Of a stretch of DNA of 8,197 nucleotides, positions 5,931 to 8,197 are shown one piece after another. The position numbers were made by a program, and so were the translations under genes. Every line of letters starts with the position of its first letter. Position 1 is the stretch's first letter. Under the pieces are notes generated by a model. The model was not told where the DNA came from, made no database searches, and saw only the letters and a program-made list of their open reading frames with translations. The stretch covers positions 1-8,197 of the forward strand of contig JAICQA010000112.1 of the NCBI GenBank assembly GCA_025929595.1. The letters run 5' to 3'. This stretch comes from Xanthobacteraceae bacterium. GTDB taxonomy: Bacteria > Pseudomonadota > Alphaproteobacteria > Rhizobiales > Xanthobacteraceae.

Positions 5931-5963
5931 GACGGCCCGGCCGGCAGCCGGGCCGTCCTTTCG
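5931..5963 (+). terminator. Intrinsic terminator of the small secreted protein gene
   Basis: GACGGCCCGG (5931-5940) and CCGGGCCGTC (5948-5957) form a perfect 10-bp stem with a 7-base loop, followed by CTTTCG. The T-tail is short, but the stem is strong and well placed. Confidence 0.75.
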
Positions 5964-6056
5964 CTTGCCGCATCGGAAGCGTGGAGATGGTATCGGCAAG
6001 GATATCTGGCTAATCTCGCGATCGGGGGCAACCCGGTTCGCGGGAACGGTGACGAA

Positions 6057-6857
6057 GTGGTGAGGCTGCGACAGCTTTGGCCCTGGATCGCGATCGGCGG
6101 TATCTGCGCCTCGATTCCATCGGACGGCTTTGGATTTTCCACCGCTGCGAGAGACAGCGAACTGGAGCGCCCGTTCGTGCCCGCCGTCAACATGAGCATG
6201 GATCGCCGGTCGGCGCCCGCACCCGGCGAGTTGAGCAAGCGATTCCCCGCCATCGGCCTTGTCCGTTGCGGCGCGGCGACCGGCACCGGGCAGCTTACCC
6301 TGCGCAACGACGTGATCACGACTGCCGCGCACGTTCTCATTGACCAGTTTGGTAAGCGAAGGATCGGCTGCGTCTTCGAGCCAATGGGGGGAGAAGGGGC
6401 GGGGCCGGTCCCGCTCGATTACGCATCGATCGTCACCGGCAGCACCACGCCGCTTTCACAGCCGGCGACTCGCGACTGGGGCGTGGCGCGGCTCGTTGCA
6501 CCCGTGTCCGGCGCGACGCCGTATGCGCTCGCGGGTGCGCCGGACGTGCCGGTGCCCGTCACCATGTGCGCGGGGGGAAACCGATCGGATGCGGCAATCG
6601 GTGTGGAGAAGTGCTCAATCCGGCGCGTCATCGGAATGGCAGGCGATGGCATTCAGGAGTTTGCCATCGATTGCAACGCGGGGCCGGGCAGTTCGGGTGC
6701 CGCACTCGTTTCGGGCAACCGGATCCTGGGAATTTACGTCGGATATCGCAGTGAGGCGCCACAGAAGGCGCAAGCGTTCTCCAAGCGGCATTACAATTTT
6801 GCCATCAGCGTCTCGGGACCGTTTCGGCGGGCGCTGCTCGCGGCCGCTGCCCGATAA
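6057..6857 (+). CDS. Exported trypsin-fold serine protease
   Basis: This protein has 266 residues from GTG 6057; GTG 6060 is the next codon and equally possible, and the ribosome site (GGGAA, 6042-6046) is weak. Residues 3-24 ('RLRQLWPWIAIGGICASIPS') form a short basic-plus-hydrophobic export signal. The catalytic triad of a chymotrypsin-like (S1/V8-like) fold is visible: His92 in 'TTAAHVL', Asp140 in 'TRDWGVARL' and Ser213 in 'CNAGPGSSGAAL'. The serine motif is G-S-S-G, not G-D-S-G-G, nearer to V8/HtrA-type enzymes. Cysteines at 'VRCG', 'IGCVF', 'TMCAGG', 'EKCSI' and 'IDCNAG' suggest disulfides, so it should act in the periplasm or outside the cell. No PDZ domain follows the protease domain. 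The substrate is unknown. It is monocistronic, flanked by terminators on both sides. Earlier in-frame sequence passes through a terminator hairpin and is not coding. Confidence 0.88.
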   Translation: MVRLRQLWPWIAIGGICASIPSDGFGFSTAARDSELERPFVPAVNMSMDRRSAPAPGELSKRFPAIGLVRCGAATGTGQLTLRNDVITTAAHVLIDQFGKRRIGCVFEPMGGEGAGPVPLDYASIVTGSTTPLSQPATRDWGVARLVAPVSGATPYALAGAPDVPVPVTMCAGGNRSDAAIGVEKCSIRRVIGMAGDGIQEFAIDCNAGPGSSGAALVSGNRILGIYVGYRSEAPQKAQAFSKRHYNFAISVSGPFRRALLAAAAR

Positions 6858-6893
6858 GGACTTCAGCCACCGACAACGCCCGCCCGGATGGTG

Positions 6894-6935
6894 AGCAGGC
6901 GGTAACGGCGCATCGTTACCGCCTGCTTTCGTTTT
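6894..6935 (+). terminator. Strong intrinsic terminator of the serine protease gene
   Basis: AGCAGGCGGTAACG (6894-6907) and CGTTACCGCCTGCT (6914-6927) make a perfect 14-bp stem with the 6-base loop GCGCAT, followed by the T-rich tail TTCGTTTT. It is the clearest terminator in the window. Confidence 0.92.
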
Positions 6936-6980
6936 CGCGCCGCTCCTTGCGCCGCAGCGGTTTTCAGGCTGAACGAAAGC

Positions 6981-7035
6981 TGAATCGCGAATTGCCGAAA
7001 TATTTTGTTCATTCAACCACTTAAGATGCGATTCA
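6981..7035. repeat. Spaced inverted repeat upstream of the Sel1-like gene
   Basis: TGAATCGC (6981-6988) and GCGATTCA (7028-7035) are perfect 8-bp arms 39 bases apart, enclosing an AT-rich stretch around AAATATTTTG. The region should contain the promoter of the gene at 7126. It may be a two-site operator or may be chance. Confidence 0.35.
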
Positions 7036-7125
7036 AATTCCCCCGGCATGCTGGCGGCAATCCGGGCGGGGTGTCCGGATGGGCAAAAGCGGCGTTCAAC
7101 GCCGCGGGATACACAGGGGGCTACA

Positions 7126-7401
7126 ATGGGGCGCAGCGAACTTTTCGCGCTCGAACAGGCGGCGATGCAGTCGCGCGATAACGTCGCGGAGATTTGCTTC
7201 AAGCTCGGCATGTTCTATTCGATCGGCGGGTCGGTGCCGGCAGACAAGGTTGCCGCGCACAAATGGTTCAATCTCTCGGCCTCACGCGGCAATCGCGAAG
7301 CGGTGAGCTACCGTCGCGAGCTCGCCAACGAGATGTCGGAGAACGAGATCGCGACGGCGCAGCGCGCCGCGCGCGAGTGGATCGTCGCCGTCGCGCACTG
7401 A
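7126..7401 (+). CDS. Small Sel1-like repeat protein
   Basis: This 91-residue protein starts at ATG 7126, with a GGGGG run (7116-7120) five bases upstream; the frame is open to 7048 without a better start. Residues 19-58 ('NVAEICFKLGMFYSIGG', then 'ADKVAAHKWFNLSASRGNRE') form one Sel1/TPR-like helical repeat: the pair K/Y-A-x-K-W-F-x-L-S-A-x-x-G-N is the family's hallmark. The last third ('SENEIATAQRAAREWI') is a further amphipathic helix, typical of these short proteins. There is no signal peptide or membrane segment, so it is cytoplasmic. Sel1 repeats mediate protein-protein contacts; single-repeat forms of about 90 residues are common in Bradyrhizobium-like bacteria, but their role is unknown. 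It stands alone between two terminators. The family call is good. Confidence 0.85.
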   Translation: MGRSELFALEQAAMQSRDNVAEICFKLGMFYSIGGSVPADKVAAHKWFNLSASRGNREAVSYRRELANEMSENEIATAQRAAREWIVAVAH

Positions 7402-7421
7402 GCGAATCCCGACATCGGGGA

Positions 7422-7460
7422 GGAAAGGCTGGTGCCGTCAGGCACCGGCCATTTCCGTTT
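7422..7460. terminator. Intrinsic terminator of the Sel1-like gene
   Basis: GGCTGGTGCC (7427-7436) pairs with GGCACCGGCC (7441-7450) with one G-T wobble and a GTCA loop. The stem extends by GGAAA (7422-7426) with TTTCC (7452-7456) past a bulged A. GTTT follows. The stem starts 20 bases after the stop codon. Confidence 0.75.
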
Positions 7461-7687
7461 GAGTCCCGGCGCCGCATGAGCATTGAAGTGCATTTTAGCG
7501 TGATACAACCACAAGGCGCAGGATCGCCTTTTGCTGTAAACGAAAAGGCTTCGCTGCACGCGGCAAGTCAGGAAAAGAGCCGATTTCTCAATCTGTTCCT
7601 GAAAATCTGGTTGGATGAGTGAACGGAATTTTCAGTCAATTTTGGCACAGTTTGCGCAGGCTCAATCGATCATTTTGTCGAGTTCGT

Positions 7688-8197
7688 ATGTCTCGGTGGA
7701 ATTGGCGTTCACGGCAGCGGCAGCGGTCTGACCTACCGACGGAAATCTATATTTCCGTCGTCGACTCGCTGTATCAGGATGCGCGCACACTCATCGTCGG
7801 CTCGATCGCGATTATCCTCGCGATGTTCCTCACGGCGTGGAAAACCGGCGAGCCGCTGCTCTATCTCTGCACGCTTGCGCTGACCGCGGTTGTCATGGCG
7901 CGGGCTCGCGGCATGAGCGCGTATCAACGCGAGCGGCCGCTGATTTTGACCGGCCGCGATGCGTCCCGCTGGGAATTCCGTTATGCGTTCGGAACGTCGG
8001 TGCACTATGTCTTGCTCGGTGTGTGGTGCCTGCTCGCGTTTGCCTTGACGTCCGATACGTTCGTGCAATTCGTGAGCATCACGTCCACGGTCGCCTACCT
8101 GATCGGCGTTACCGGACGGAATTTCGGCAGCAGCCGGCTGGTCGCGATCCAGATTCTCTGCGCGGCGCCACTCATGGTGCTTTCGCTGCTGCTGACC
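7688..8197 (+). CDS. N-terminal membrane region of a protein cut by the window end (probable GGDEF/EAL sensor)
   Basis: The frame is open from ATG 7688 to the window edge, giving 170 residues without a stop. An Arg-rich start ('MSRWNWRSRQRQRSD') precedes 'IYISVVDSLYQDARTLIVGS'. About five hydrophobic segments follow (roughly residues 34-51, 56-72, 106-121, 126-142 and 151-170), with cytoplasmic-looking Arg-rich loops. 'VVDSLYQDARTL' followed by paired helices and 'GRNFGSSRLVAIQI' is the pattern I associate with the N-terminal sensor part of GGDEF-EAL proteins of Bradyrhizobium-like bacteria. No GGDEF or EAL motif lies within the window, so the enzyme call is inference. No good ribosome site precedes the ATG; TTG 7652 is an alternative start in the same frame. 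Confidence 0.6.
   Translation, partial: MSRWNWRSRQRQRSDLPTEIYISVVDSLYQDARTLIVGSIAIILAMFLTAWKTGEPLLYLCTLALTAVVMARARGMSAYQRERPLILTGRDASRWEFRYAFGTSVHYVLLGVWCLLAFALTSDTFVQFVSITSTVAYLIGVTGRNFGSSRLVAIQILCAAPLMVLSLLLT

Noticed and set aside
5586..6056. Upstream extension of the serine protease frame
   Set aside because: It overlaps the small secreted protein gene in another frame and reads through the palindrome and terminator; the export signal begins at 6057/6060.
7476..7622. 48-codon ORF after the Sel1-like gene
   Set aside because: There is no ribosome site, it starts just after a terminator, and I see no family resemblance; it could be a small gene but cannot be supported.
7642..7654. Sigma-54-like promoter TGGCACAGTTTGC before the last gene
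   Set aside because: The GG and GC pairs are eight bases apart, not the required ten, so sigma-54 would not recognise it.

Overview
The window is GC-rich, densely coding DNA that reads as a free-living alphaproteobacterium of the order Hyphomicrobiales (Bradyrhizobium/Rhodopseudomonas/Xanthobacteraceae-like). This rests on codon use, the style of the ECF sigma/RskA pair, the family-39 glycosyltransferase, the small Sel1-type protein and the sensor-like membrane protein at the right edge. It is inference from protein style; no rRNA or other phylogenetic marker is present. I see no tRNA, rRNA, CRISPR array, insertion sequence or phage gene.

Left part (1-2070): the C-terminal three quarters of a glutathione S-transferase, then a polytopic family-39 (ArnT/PMT-like) glycosyltransferase on the same strand. 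They are closely spaced and possibly translationally coupled. A strong bidirectional hairpin terminator (2039-2070) separates them from a convergent gene.

Centre-left (2083-4329): a secreted DUF4394 protein on the minus strand lies divergent from an ECF sigma factor gene, which overlaps an RskA-type membrane anti-sigma gene by ATGA. The 163-bp divergent spacer holds two outward-facing copies of the same motif, GCATCC-N16-(C/G)GTA, one correctly placed ahead of each gene. The simplest reading is a self-contained regulatory module: the sigma factor, held by its membrane anti-sigma, transcribes its own operon and the gene for the secreted DUF4394 protein. This resembles the SigK/RskA logic known from mycobacteria. 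It is the most interesting system in the window.

Centre (4330-5182): a second glutathione S-transferase of the YfcG/YghU (Nu-class-like) type, with a Lys/Arg-rich N-terminal extension, its own candidate promoter and a 14-bp palindrome at the expected transcription start.

Centre-right (5183-6930): a 440-bp gene-free stretch with two sizeable inverted repeats, then an 89-codon gene for an unrecognised secreted protein, a palindrome plus terminator, and an exported trypsin-fold serine protease with its own very strong terminator.

Right part (6931-8197): a 91-residue Sel1-like repeat protein with a terminator, and the N-terminal membrane region of a protein cut by the window end, which resembles the sensor part of GGDEF/EAL cyclic-di-GMP enzymes.
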